Part shown: positions 22,820 through 35,067 of the stretch, one piece after another
How the letters are laid out: each line of letters starts with the position of its first letter
Numbering within the stretch: position 1 is the first letter of the stretch
Assembly (NCBI GenBank): GCA_032622095.1
Contig: CP136064.1
Span: 213,914,205-213,978,204 of the forward strand
Length of the DNA stretch: 64,000 nucleotides
Reading direction: 5' to 3'
Origin: Siphonodentalium dalli
Taxonomy: Eukaryota; Mollusca; Scaphopoda; Gadilida; Siphonodentaliidae
Notes under the pieces: generated by a model
What the model saw: only the letters and a program-made list of their open reading frames with translations
The model's database searches: none
What the model was told of the DNA's origin: nothing
Program-made: the position numbers and the translations under genes

Positions 22820-24026
22820 ACACCTAATTCTATTCAGCAGTTTTGTCAGATTTTAAAGCCACTTGGTGGTTTGAGCTCCAAAATATACCTAATAATATTC
22901 GCTTTTGAATTATTTTCCGGTGTCGAAATAGGTTGATACATACTTGATCGAAATTTGTATAAGCATTTATTACATGATTCTACCATTTTTCCATTCAATA
23001 AACCCATTCTATAAATTGTGATATTAAACGTTCGTTTAATAACAGGAAATAGTGCCAGCTGGCCTTTGACTTCAGGTTTGTGGTCTGTTATTATTCCATA
23101 AGCTACGTCTCAAAATACTATAGCTTCCAATATTTTTCCAACAAACTATTATGAATGAAGAGTTTGAAAAATTATATCATTAATTCTAATGCACTTAGGC
23201 CAATATACCCCCAGAAACACCACATATTTGCGGGGGGTTATTCATTCAATAACCTGTCGCAATGTATAGTCCGGTTCACCGCTTCAATGTTAGATATTCA
23301 TACGCGCCAATATTGCCGTTAGCTGAATTCCTAATCTCGGGCATGCATGCCCAATCCAGCAGTGCAGCACCGCTCACTGTTTCGTTTCACTCCATGACGT
23401 CACCCTTACGCAATACACGCCGGCGACGTTACGGAGTAGATTATAGAGTTGGCGCCCTTGCTACTGACTTCCGTTACTAGCTCGTTGCTATATAAACAAA
23501 CCAGCGATGCCTCTTTTGTCGAAAATTGACAGTCGGTACATTCGCCCTGTATACATGTACTTTCAGAAAATACAAAACACCACACCGTTATATTCCACCA
23601 ATGTCAGTGTCTCGATATCATTTTGACCAAATTTCTTGACATGAAACCGCGAGACACGGTGTGAAATACAACGCATTGAGTAAACAATTTCCCATTGTTT
23701 CAATTCAACTTCAACTTCAAGTTCGCGATAAAATCAAAACTTCAGTTTGAAAGTGGTAAACATCTGAAAAGGACATCAGGTACATGCAGAAACTAATCGT
23801 TGTGCATATTTATTTCTATTTGAAGTGGCAATTTTTCATGTTTATCAGCATTTTTAACGATAAGAGCGATGGTAATTGAGGGACTATATTTTATCTAGCG
23901 AATTAAATTTAAAATAAAAAGTCGTGAATTGGCTGAGTGTTTTCTATGGCCGCACATTTCGTTGATAATTACGAGGCATTTGTTTGTCTAAATAACGTTT
24001 TAAAGTTCGAAGAGCATTAGAATGGC
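22820..24026. other. Intergenic stretch without recognisable genes
   Basis: Only short chance frames; one (23262-23480) has no recognisable domain. Confidence 0.5.
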
Positions 24027-24188
24027 GATAACAGTGTGGTGTTTTGTGATTTCGGAAAGGTACATGGCGAATATACTGTGGCAAATACCCGTTAATGGGC
24101 TCCGGCTCCGCCGTCGCCCATTAACTAAATTTGCCACAGTATATTCGCCATGTACCTTTCCGAAATCACAAAACATCACACTGTTATC
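24027..24188. repeat. 162-bp near-perfect palindrome
   Basis: Left arm gataacagtgtggtgtttt... to taatgggc, right arm its complement, around a GC-rich centre (ctccggctccgccgtc). Arms of about 70 bp carry only a few mismatches. Confidence 0.92.
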
Positions 24189-24375
24189 CCCTAAATATAC
24201 GCCAATATATGCGCCAAAGAGTCTTTATTTATCTAGGACTATTTCTTTACGCGGCAAACAGCGAATAGTTACGTGAAACGTCATCGCATATCTTATAGAA
24301 GCCGATGTTAGTTTCGTGTCCCATTTGTTGATTTAAGTATGTTTTGTCGATGTTTTGGATCATGTAATAAATAGA

Positions 24376-24520
24376 ATCTACAACTCGTCCCCAGTTTATA
24401 GCGGAAATTACAAAACTCGTCCAGTAAATTAGGTCTAGACCTCGCCAAATGCTCGGTCCAGACCTAATTTACTGGACTCGTTTTGTAAATTCCGCTATAA
24501 ACTGGGGACTCGTTGTAGAT
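24376..24520. repeat. 145-bp near-perfect palindrome, 'ACTCGTCCA' family
   Basis: Left arm starts atctacaactcgtcccca and the right arm ends with its complement. The inner part is 'gtccagtaaattaggtc' with its complement, around a centre of about 16 bp near 24448. Confidence 0.92.
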
Positions 24521-25003
24521 CCTCTATATATGTTACAGAAAGACGCATTGAAGTCATAAAAGATACAACTTTGAACACGAACCCTCTGTGTGTACGATAT
24601 ACAGGGAGCAGAACAGAGCGTCCCGTGCTAGTCTATTCTATGCAGATATGGTAGAAATAAAGAGCGTTTCTTTCACTACTGTGCGAAACATTGAAAACAG
24701 CTGGAAATGTCTGTGACCATGGCAAATATTTTTCAGAGCATATGAAGCCGACATATCAATAGTTCGTGTATGTGTACCTCGTTCCAAACTGCTGTTTTAC
24801 ACACATTTTTTATTAAACATATTTGTTGAAACCACCTGAAGTAATGGATTGATTGCATAAATATTTTAGTTATTGAATCCCAGCCATGCAATAAAGAGAC
24901 CAGCGTTGATATTCGAGTGATACGAGACAATGGGATTAGAGAGAAAACAAGCGCCGCAAGAAACATTTAGCGATTTTCATTGATTATAACTACAAAAAAA
25001 ATA

Positions 25004-26314
25004 TTAACACATTTTTTGAGAGATGCGTGGACAGGAAATTATGCTGCTGGTTTCTTCGGAATGTTTGGCGAGTAAATATCTCAAGTCTTTCTTCTCGTAC
25101 ATGGTATGCATTGTTACTTCGGTGTCACTGAGATCGCGTCTCTGCGATCGGAAACAGTAACGTAGAACATACATCACCGCTCGCCTGAAGCGAGATCCGA
25201 TCACGCAGTATAAAACGAAATTTACACACTTGTTGGAATAGAGGCAATAGAACACGACAGAGAATATTAGTTGGTAGTCCGCGCGGTTCTCAGCTGTACT
25301 CATAAGATCCGGCATGTTGGTTGTGATGGCCAGATACACCGAGAAGGGGTAAGTCAGAAGAATTAGAGCGAATGATTCAAAGAGAAGCATTAACGTTATT
25401 TGAAGCGACTTCGCCTGAGTGTGATGAGAATGAGATGATTTCCCGTCTGAACCGTTCGCTTTTTTGTCACCCGAGCTGGTAAAACTCGGAATCTTCTTGA
25501 TCGGGTTAACAATAAGATGCTTCCTTATTGGTTGTTGTCCTTTTTTCTCCCCGAATTTATAATCACAGGTTGTGGAGCGTCGCTGGAACCTTTGGGATTT
25601 TATTATGCTTTTGATTGTCACCACATTACTTAGAATGATTGACAGAAATGTCGTGGATAAGCAACTTATATGTATCCACGGCCATACATGCTTCCAGAAG
25701 TAATCATATGTATAATCAACTGACGGTACTAAACACAGCTGTTCAGTCCGTGAAGCCGGAACAACATCAGAAACAATTAAGAAATGACCTTCTTTGATGA
25801 TGACTAGAATCGCAATTATTCCGCTGATATATTTGGCTTTCTTTGATAAATTCCAAGAGGCGGCTTTCAGCGGATATGATATCGCGAACGCTCGATCAAC
25901 TGTCATCGCTGACGTCACCATAATTCCATAATCGCAGTTACCCCATCCATAGAACATTAGAACTTTGCACATGTAATGAGAATATTCCGTTCTTATAAAT
26001 ATATCAGGAAAATTCACATACAACCAATGCGACACAAGGGAAACAAGCAAGCCCATCGCATCATTAACAGCGCCCACCGTCATGTAAACTGATGTGGATA
26101 TATTTCTGAACTGATGCGTTCGCATCACGAGTACCACCAACACATTGAACACAGTTCCAGTGATGATTAGAATGGGCGGGAAATACAAATTTATGACTTG
26201 TGCTACCCTGAACTCGACGTAATTGTCTTCTGTGGCGTTGAAGATCGATGTTTTATTGTCCCCATGGTCAGCTATCCGAACATAAGACGTCCCGTTTGTG
26301 TATTGAACAGACAT
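25004..26314 (-). CDS. Intronless rhodopsin-class (class A) G-protein-coupled receptor, probably a peptide or orphan receptor
   Basis: The sequence shows a single uninterrupted 436-residue frame with seven hydrophobic segments at about residues 42-64, 75-97, 113-139, 162-181, 209-238, 304-331 and 347-371. The N-terminus has three N-glycosylation sequons (N7, N20, N26). Visible family landmarks are N57 in TM1, N84-D85 in TM2, Cys116 at the top of TM3 with Cys194 in loop 2 (the conserved disulfide pair), DRA at 140-142 in place of DRY, Pro323 in TM6, and N365-F-V-L-Y369 in place of NPxxY, followed by a basic helix 8. Intracellular loop 3 is long (about 239-303) and rich in Lys and Ser. An in-frame TAA lies five codons upstream of the chosen ATG, which has A at -3, so the start is well supported. 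A minus-strand AATAAA lies about 190 bases past the stop. The TM4 Trp and the TM6 CWxP motif are absent. Family knowledge: NFxxY-type TM7 motifs occur in protostome neuropeptide receptors. The ligand is unknown. Expected location is the plasma membrane. Confidence 0.9.
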   Translation of the reverse strand: MSVQYTNGTSYVRIADHGDNKTSIFNATEDNYVEFRVAQVINLYFPPILIITGTVFNVLVVLVMRTHQFRNISTSVYMTVGAVNDAMGLLVSLVSHWLYVNFPDIFIRTEYSHYMCKVLMFYGWGNCDYGIMVTSAMTVDRAFAISYPLKAASWNLSKKAKYISGIIAILVIIKEGHFLIVSDVVPASRTEQLCLVPSVDYTYDYFWKHVWPWIHISCLSTTFLSIILSNVVTIKSIIKSQRFQRRSTTCDYKFGEKKGQQPIRKHLIVNPIKKIPSFTSSGDKKANGSDGKSSHSHHTQAKSLQITLMLLFESFALILLTYPFSVYLAITTNMPDLMSTAENRADYQLIFSVVFYCLYSNKCVNFVLYCVIGSRFRRAVMYVLRYCFRSQRRDLSDTEVTMHTMYEKKDLRYLLAKHSEETSSIISCPRISQKMC

Positions 26315-29257
26315 CCTGTCAGAATATTACTCGCTTAGAATGCAGCTGCATCGCTTTGTCACACGGGTGCTGTACGCATGCGTCGGTCGGGTTTATTGTC
26401 CAGTTCCTACATCAGAGTTCCCAGAAGAACGATAATCAAAGAACACTGAAGTCTCCGATCGATCTGAAAAATAAATATTTCAGGAATTGTACTCAAATCA
26501 ATGACATTTTAGACTTTACGTCCTCTGCGTATTCGCTCTGGGTATTATTACTCCTGTGAATCGAAAACACCCGACTCGCGCTTCGGTGATGTGTGGAGTT
26601 CGGATCATCGACGGATCGTGTATGTCTGTTCATTTATTGTTCACCAAGACTCCATATTATTGCTGTCTGTCTACCAACACTTCGATTGGTTGAGTCACAA
26701 TAATTGCGTCCCCATCTACCTGTCACCCGGTTCCGTTTATCAAGCTCGTTCCACAGAGTAATCACACGCATTATCCAAGTTACCATATAGCGTGACCGCA
26801 TGCAAGAGTAGCAGTCTAACTTTGTTGCACCGAGGTGTCGAGACCCACCGATGGTTCTGCCGATAATTTACATCGCTTATGAATCTGCAATAATTCACCC
26901 AGCAGTAACGATGCTGTTCGAATACAGACGAGCTTTGATTTATCCTCCGTGATATGCTTTATTGCTGGGCATGATTTAACAGAAAAACACGCAAAAACAT
27001 ACTAGTGTGCATCATAACGGCGATGGGAGACATGCAGATATACGCCATAGTCATGCTCCACGCAGAGTTCAGTACCCTGCTGCGAAGGACTTTCCGCAAC
27101 CAGCACATACACATAATGTGAAGAACTCATTTATTTATTTGAGACTTTTGTGGGTTACAATTCATTCTGCATTATTCTGAGAAAATTAACTGTCCATATT
27201 CATTTGAAAATTGTCTAGATCAAGCCAGAATGAATTGTAACTGACAAGATATTTCAATAAAAAATGTTAGATTTAATTAAGAAAATATACATGCCCGCAG
27301 CGGTCAGAAGTGAGGGGACTGAACACTATTTTGCAGCTTGAGGCTTACACTCGGATTCGAGTACATGATCAACTTATCAGTTTCTTGCTAGGGATGTTTG
27401 AGTATATGTGCAATGCAGCAGCACGATGTACCCGCATTGTTAATATTTTGCTTGTCTTTGATCAACACCGAAACTGACTCTAAATAGTCATTGATTTGTC
27501 AAACAAAAAGGTAGGTGTTTCACACTCCTCACTAATAATAAAATAATAAAACTTGTTTCATTCCAACTGAGACCAAACAACTCCATCGACCTCGGCTTCA
27601 ACCTAAAACATATTCAGATTATGCGCTAGTTGGAATTTCCAAATCACGCAATGTACATGTCAGCCGAAATCTTGTAAAAGTGTTGCTTAATTTAAAGTTA
27701 TGTTAAACACTCAACGTAGATGTTCCAGGACGGAATAACAAATAATAATGCCAAAATAAGTCATGTTCATTAATTTGATATCCAAATAGTCAGAAAACAG
27801 CGTTATTGTTATAATCGAATTACACGAGTTATTATTATTGGACCAACCATTGCCGTAATGTGTATGCCCAATAAATCGTCCCGATTACAGTAGCAAATAT
27901 TTACATTTGTGTGTAGTTCAACGGTTGTGTTCTCTGAAATGGTACAGTCGACGTGGTTGGAATTCTCGACAGTCTTAGATACATTCTTCCAGTGGTGATA
28001 GTGTTAGGATACTAACTCGTTGTTTTCATTCAATGAAATAAGTCCACAATATGTCTTGAATTGTGTTCAGTCAAGTCGACACATTGCTGAAAGCAACACA
28101 AGGCCCCAGCCATACAAAAAAATCCGAGGTGTCTACTAAGAATGTATGTAGATAGTGAGTTCGTCATTTGCGGTAGACTTCTTTATAGAGTTGGGGAATA
28201 ATACATGTATATCACTTAGGTTTACGCCGATGATAACGCCATGTATCTGTATTTAGATCTTCGGTTTACTGAAGACAAAATGCATGTAGAATTGGAAATG
28301 ACATGCACAGGACAGTGAGATGCTAAAATTATGTTCTGTTAAGACATATTTCTATGTGTGGCATTGATTAAGAGGCCCCATGCAGGGACAACGCTCATGG
28401 GGGGTTTTATCCATAACTCTTGTTGACGGCAATAACGTAATTGCATAGAACATGCAGTTCCAGAACCATGCATGTTTCTGTTTATGGCTGGATATAAACT
28501 ATAAGCTCAGGCAGCCAGGCGTTCGTTTCAAGACAATATTAAAACAGGCAATTAATTATTAAATAACTATCCCCACTCTAATAAACAAGTACAAAACGAA
28601 ACATAGCATCATACACAAACCAAATTAATAGACGAATAAATCCAATATCGTCATTTTATATTTTATACAGTCCTTCCTTGCTATACACGCCAATGCACAC
28701 ACGTACCAGCAGTCATATACACATGGCCATCACACCTTGGTCAAACGGGCGTTAAATGATCTTCACATGCGGGCATCATTGGACCAACGTTTATCATTAA
28801 TGAACATTTCTAAGATGCGTTGCCAAAATATCAAATAACAGACCAAGTTACAATTCAAGGCAATGAAGAACAATAAATAGGTTAATATGTTGTCACGCGG
28901 TTATAAGTGCTTCCAGATTTATAAAGTGATTTTATTTCTTCCACTTAATACCATTGATGTTCTCGTGTGCACGAAACAACCGTGTATTAAGTATGCGATC
29001 AGTGATCTGGCAGTTTGATTCTGCTCCACTCCAGGTGATGTTATTCTATTATAAAGATATTGATGTGCTGTAAGAACCACACACCGTCATACACTCATAT
29101 ACCCATTTGCTTCTTGAGAATTTAACGCGTATAATACTGTATAATGGGTAGAAAATAGAGACAAGTCGACAAGACCTAATATATGAGACTCAGTCGGTGT
29201 GGTGGACAGCACATCAAGCCGCCATACTCCGTCTGGCGATGTCGAAGCTATGTTCTG
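26315..29257. other. Upstream region of the receptor gene and intergenic DNA
   Basis: No other gene is recognised. A short inverted repeat (gttacaattcattctg at 27154 and its complement ending at 27242) could form a hairpin. 'gccccatg' and 'catggggg' around 28376-28405 form a weaker one. Any promoter of the minus-strand receptor should lie just right of 26314, but no TATA box or initiator stands out. Confidence 0.5.
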
Positions 29258-29267
29258 CGCTAAGCAG

Positions 29268-29868
29268 GGGGGGGGGGGGACTTCAGACACAGGGTGGAAA
29301 AAACTGTTTTCTTCGGTTTGGGTACCCCCCCCCCCCCAAAAACAGCAAAAACTGCAGTTTTTTTCCACTGACCATTTGCCCCCCCCCCCCCCAGAAAAAT
29401 CAAATCTACCCCAGCCGGACAACAACTCGGTTTGACCGGAAACCGGAAAAAGAAAAAAACACCGGAGAGCATACAATTCACGAGAAGGTGCTTGTTAACT
29501 CAGTTTAGATTATTATGACTAAAATGGTCATTGTCTACCAAGTAGAACGCAGATTTGTACCTCGTGATGTCATGACATGTACAAACATGTATATCGACTT
29601 TGAAATAGTCGGCATTATTAAGAGGGTTAATGGGGTCAATATCACATGTAAACCAAGACAGTGGTTATCCAAAATTGTTTTAGGTGGATTGTACTACTCA
29701 CGTATATATGATTTGGATATTAAGGTTAATCCATATTCTATAAAATGAGAGAAAATTGAAGTTGTGAGTCTGAAAATACATATTTGGAAAACAAATTGAC
29801 GCCTAGGTACCCCCCCCCCCCCCCACCCCCGGTACGTTGTGTCCCGCAGTTTCCCCCCCCCCCCCCCC
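29268..29868. repeat. Cluster of long homopolymeric G and C tracts
   Basis: Tracts of about 12-18 bases: G at 29268-29279; C at about 29326-29337, 29380-29392, 29811-29824 and 29852-29868. 'tgcgctaagc' abuts the first and the last tract. Frames crossing them encode only low-complexity Pro/Gly. Confidence 0.9.
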
Positions 29869-29872
29869 CTGC

Positions 29873-31683
29873 GCTAAGCGAAGATAAATGAGATCTCACA
29901 TCGCACAGGTGTGACTTTAAACTCTGCATATAGTGTTGTAGCTGGTGATATGAACACCGGTTCAAATAGGAGGAAATATTACCAGATATTCAAACACTTT
30001 GAGAAATATCTCGACCTAATGTAACAAATGTAAAAAGCGAACCATTTGATGTATATTTCGAACATCCAACCATAAATTGCCAACCGATACCGGAAAATGA
30101 GATGGCACCGATCAAAATTACAGAACATGTATTCTAGGTAGCAAAAGTAAAATTGGAGAAGAATCTCATTAACTTTTAGAAAGCAAAAAGTCAAACTCAA
30201 AGATCGCGTCTAATGCCAAGCAGATGTGCTGAACAGGTTAATGCAGAAATAATGAGTTACGTTAATTCTGAACTCTGACGAAACCCTTCCGACGCAATTT
30301 ATGTTTTTATCAGGACTATATTCCGTTATGTGGACAATATTCGCAACACATAACGCCTTTGATGTTGATGTTGTTGTTAGTATCGCACATGTATAGTACA
30401 TCGTATATATACACATACGAATTATTGTCTTTTCTATACAAGATATGAAGTATGACCAGATATCTCGATCGACAGGTGTTGTTGTTGTTGTTGTTGCTGC
30501 TGCTGTTGTAAATCACGACAAATAATTAAGATGAAATTGACGTACACATGACACTAATTACTACATATTTATTATATCTAGTATATACATGTTACTTGTA
30601 TGATGCAAATTTTGAGGCCACGTACAACCGGATGTAAATAGTAAATATTGTATATATACTTCATATGTTTGTATATATCTGATTCTCTGTCTCAATATCC
30701 TATTATGTAACATGGATACGATATTAAAGCATACCATTTACGTAATTGATTACTAATCTAGCGAGAAAAGAAACAACTAATTTTCGTATTTGTTGATGGC
30801 TGTAATGGTGGGGGAAATAACATTTGCTGTTGTATGTGGACAGCCATACAGGACACGAGTACGGCATTTGACAATTTGGCAACTGGGACGTGGCGTCAGA
30901 CAAGAGAGCAACGGTTGGGAATCAGTACTAGTGGGACACTTGATATCTTCCACAAGATGTAATGCTCGTATAGTTTACACGCGAGTAAACCGGAGTTAAA
31001 CCCAAGCAAATCACGCCCTCTCTTATGTGACGACACACCACGTGTTGTGTATGCTCGAGTCGCGCGTTTCAGAATCAGAATATTTTATTCCATGACCAAT
31101 CATCACAATTATCATAATATGTCATGCATAAAGTGTCAAGACAACAACAAATGAGACAAGTCGTGTGGCGGCGACATGACATATCAGGTCGTCTTCCTGT
31201 CGCCACCCTACAATTAAAGATATTGATATTGATTATTTCAATAATGAGTCCGGTCATGACATGTTATAGCTGGGTACATCTTCTTTCATCTATTTGTTCA
31301 AGATTAAATCTAGTCGTTATGACTATAATTATTGATTAATTATTTCATCTTGATTATAATTATTCAGTTAGCACAGCATTAAAATATGCGTAATGGTGCA
31401 AGTGGACAGTTTGAAAAGTCATTTAGATCATAGAATCTTTTTCCATAAGTGAATTTTTTTTTAATTTGCGAAATAATATTAAAATTTTATATACTGCAAG
31501 TTCAATGCCCACATGCACATATATTATTACAGATAAATAAAAAAATATATATATCAAATATAATTTTCAGTGTAATAGCAAATGTAGAATATCAATATAT
31601 ATTTTCCATATATATATTTTTCACAGTATTGTGTCCGTTCTCATCCGTCCGCTTCGGCATCGTCTTATCGGATTCTACGCCAC
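29873..31683. other. Intergenic stretch with simple repeats
   Basis: Includes a (GTT)n/(GCT)n microsatellite at 30476-30506 and AT-rich tracts near 31540-31620. No gene recognised. Confidence 0.5.
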
Positions 31684-31687
31684 TACA

Positions 31688-32123
31688 GGTTACACTGGTG
31701 TAAATAGGGTTCGGAGTGACATCTAGCGGATGTGGGAGAATAAAATAGACAGTGGGCCCTGATTGGTCAATAGCCTTGTGTGCTTTTGCATAAAAAAAAT
31801 CATCACACCTCTTCCCTATGATTTTCCATAGGTAAAATAGCCATTAACACAGGAATTAACTCTTTGTAGTGAAGTTTGATTTTTTTGGTGTGGTCCAAAA
31901 TATGACAGTATTTTTTATGCGGTTCTGACACTAGTTACGAAAACACAAGATTTAAAGGCGAATTCCCTGCTAGACGGACATGATTTTTTTGCGTAAAATG
32001 TTTCCCCAAATGTCAATTTTTCAGATTTAAAAACATTTTGGAGCCAAAATTTGTATTGCCAACAGTATAGGCTATAAAACGTTAACACTGAGGCCTATGG
32101 AAAACATTTATACCAGTGTAACC
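31688..32123 (+). mobile_element. M4-family MITE, copy 2 (4-bp TSD TACA)
   Basis: A 436-bp homologue of 18116-18569 with the same GGTTACACTGGTGTAAA ends and TACA at 31684-31687 and 32124-32127. Interior differences are scattered substitutions and small deletions. Confidence 0.9.
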
Positions 32124-32419
32124 TACAGTGGGATTGTTCAAACATTCTAAAATGTAGGCAAAATAACAATATTGAGCCGACAAGATAAACCACCAATCTC
32201 ATCATGAAGGTATAAACCACTGTTAAAACTGTTGGTTTTGACAATCAATCAGGCCTCAGTAGCCAGCAGACGCACACAATGAAAACAAATATTCCTATTG
32301 CACCATTTATTCAGGGGAGTCAAGAAGAAGATCATTTAGTTCAAGCCGCTTCTGTGCAATAAGTTATGTTCATATAATACTGCTTTGTTAATGTTTGATG
32401 CCGAAAATACGTTGATTTT

Positions 32420-32791
32420 GTGAAAAAGGGCTGTTTTCATATAGTTCGACAATTACCAGATTGCTGCTCTTGTAAGCAACACATGCGGTTTATCAATGTA
32501 AATGAAATTATGTTTGAGCGAGGGAATAAGTCTATATGTGGGGAGACGATTATTAAACTAAATATAGCAGAATATACATTAAATCAACTTTCGGTCATTA
32601 TTTGTGAATTAGATTGTTTTAAGTCAGTTATGAAACTTATGACAAATGTGTACATGCAACCATATAAAGACCACCATTGCAACTTGATCGAAATTGCATT
32701 AAGTTATCTTCAGGTATATCACGCGATTGTTTCGGAAGCGTTGCATACATGTGCCAATAGCAGCTCATATGGAACTACTGTCAGCCCTTAA
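32420..32791 (+). CDS. Unrecognised 123-residue open frame (possible exon or chance frame)
   Basis: This is the longest frame in the window that is outside an identified repeat, other than the receptor. The predicted product is of mixed composition, cysteine-rich (nine or so Cys, including CCSCK near residue 15-19), with no signal peptide and no clear membrane span. I recognise no domain. Neither end shows a decisive signal: the start is simply the first ATG, and I cannot confirm splice sites. The local DNA is not low-complexity and no copy exists elsewhere in the window, so it is not an obvious transposon by-product. A chance frame remains the more likely explanation. Its neighbours are the M4 MITE on the left and anonymous intergenic DNA on the right. 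Confidence 0.2.
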   Translation: MKKGCFHIVRQLPDCCSCKQHMRFINVNEIMFERGNKSICGETIIKLNIAEYTLNQLSVIICELDCFKSVMKLMTNVYMQPYKDHHCNLIEIALSYLQVYHAIVSEALHTCANSSSYGTTVSP

Positions 32792-32799
32792 TACTTTAT

Positions 32800-34396
32800 C
32801 GGGGTGTTGTGGGAACGCTTGCGAAACGTAAAAATCGAACATTCATACAATTCCTTATCAAACTCGTGTTATCGACGCTATAAAGTATGTCGATATAGCG
32901 ATAGATCATTAAAACGATATTAAGTCTCGAATGAGAATTGTTTCATAAATTCTAAGGAACGTACAAAAAGGACTGTCTTTGTCCCCTTCAAATCACGTAA
33001 GTGCTTTTAAGGGTGATACTTTAGTAACGACCCTACACGCGCGCAAACAATACCCGCCTCTTACAGACATTTCCCTCAAACAACCCGGATTCGATTTGTA
33101 GGGCGGAATCATTCATGCCATCTGCCACGTGGACGGGACATAACACATTACCAATCCAAATCAAATTAATGACATGATAGGAACCACGCAGTGTTAAGTA
33201 TGTTCATTAATGACTGATGAATACAAACGCATAATCGAATTTACAAATAAATGATGACATTAGGTCGTTATTCTGGCGGTTGCTTGTCGATCATGGACAT
33301 GTCGATATGAATGTAGCCAGCGTCTGTAACTGAATGACCGGTTAGATCTGCATTATCAATATGTCAAATTTATGGTTTGCATCCGTCCGTTGCGGAAGAT
33401 ATTCGCAATTAAATTTGAAAAATCTATCGATATTATATTACAATTTCCATTGAAGTTGCTATTTTATTGAAGTGATAATCACCTGCCATTGTGTTCTCCT
33501 TCATTATTGTTCGTGTTGGACCACAAAATGCCACACAATGTGTGTCGTTTTGTTATGGTAGATATTTCGATTTTAGTACATGTACACTTGTAGACACTTG
33601 GCGACGTATCGAATATATGGGCACTTACATGCAAGAGGACGACTATATATATTCACCATGAATATTTTTCCTGGCGGTTCACCATTCTACCATTTGTCCA
33701 GCATTGAAAAGCTGGCTATATTATGTGCCAGTGTATTCGTATATATGCGAGTCTCTCTTTGGGAGCTTCCTCGCAGATAGTATAAATAAAGTCGTAGAGA
33801 ATCCGCATATGTGCGTTTGTGTGGCCGATGGTTTCGGTGTGTGTGAACTAGATTGATTTCTAAAGTATCCAGTCATGATTACTTTCCTGTTCCAAAAAAA
33901 AGCTGATAATGTAATTATATAGTATATCTTCTAAAAAAAACGACAGACCCTGCAGCAAACTTATTCGTCAGGGAGAACTTTATATATAGTGCAGGTGGTC
34001 TATATATACGGGGTAACATTGGACACACAGTGTGTAATGTTTTATTTTCTCATCAATGTTACATACATATATAACATATTGATATATAATATAAGGTTAT
34101 TGAGATAGAGTGTACATATATACAATACATATATAGCAAATATACAATAGCTATATGTACATACTGTTCCGGGTCGATGGCTTGTTGAAATGCAATGAAT
34201 TTGATAATTTAATAATTTTATTTTGATACCGGTATACTATCCATTTAGGTATCACCCGTTACTAGCTTGTTATCGTCCGGAGAGACATGGTAAGCTTGGT
34301 GTGCTCTCTTGTTGGTTGCAATAAACTGATCGATCGCAACGCAGAAATAAAAGTTGTTGTCTTCACGCATGTTTGTTGAGTTGTAGCTACAAAGTA
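32800..34396. other. Intergenic stretch without recognisable genes
   Basis: AT-rich, several 'tatata' runs around 33980-34160; nothing coding recognised. Confidence 0.5.
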
Positions 34397-34398
34397 TA

Positions 34399-34611
34399 CA
34401 GTAATGCCCTAATTAATCGACTCCTTAACCACAGCAGAATTATGGCTAACTTTTCAGGATTTAGTCGGAAATATGGCTTGTTGCCATTCATTGGAAAGCT
34501 CTCACCGAGAGCTTTCCGATGAATGGTAACAAGCCATGTTTCCGACTAAATCCTGAAAAGTAAGCCATAATTCTGCTGTGGTTAAGGAGTCGATTAATTA
34601 GGGTATTACTG
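34399..34611. mobile_element. TA-inserted foldback MITE, 213-bp copy
   Basis: Arms of about 105 bp begin CAGTAATGCCCTAATTAATC and are nearly perfect complements. TA lies at 34397-34398 and 34612-34613. Ends starting CAGT with a TA duplication resemble Tc1/mariner-type non-autonomous elements. The outer half matches the palindrome at 37235. Confidence 0.88.
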
Positions 34612-35067
34612 TAGGTTAATAAATAATAAATTTTACACATATTTAGCCGTTGTTGGGATAGAAAGCCACGCGGTATGACTATCAATTCATTGATATCTGC
34701 ATCATTTGATCACAATCAGGTTGGACGCTATCGGTTATCGGTTGTGCAAGTATACTCCAATATCTGTATGCATGAATGGTGCATTTCTGTCATCAATTAA
34801 AGAGTGGGGAGTCAAGGAGCGAATAACACATAACGAAGGACACGTTTCTTGTGGCGGCTGATTTGGGGTTTAATGTCGTTTTCAGTAACTAAGGCCTTAT
34901 CACGACATTGGCAAGTTTAGTGGTGGGGGAAATCCGCACACTCACGACTAATCTAACAGTAATTTCAATGACTGATAACCTCGTCGGCCATCGGCGAGTA
35001 ATTGGCAACTCAACTAGAAATATTTCATATACCTTGTGCATTCAGGCGCCACGAAACAAATAACATT

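Noticed and set aside
29087-29476. 129-residue frame on the minus strand
   Set aside because: It crosses three homopolymer tracts and encodes low-complexity Gly/Pro.
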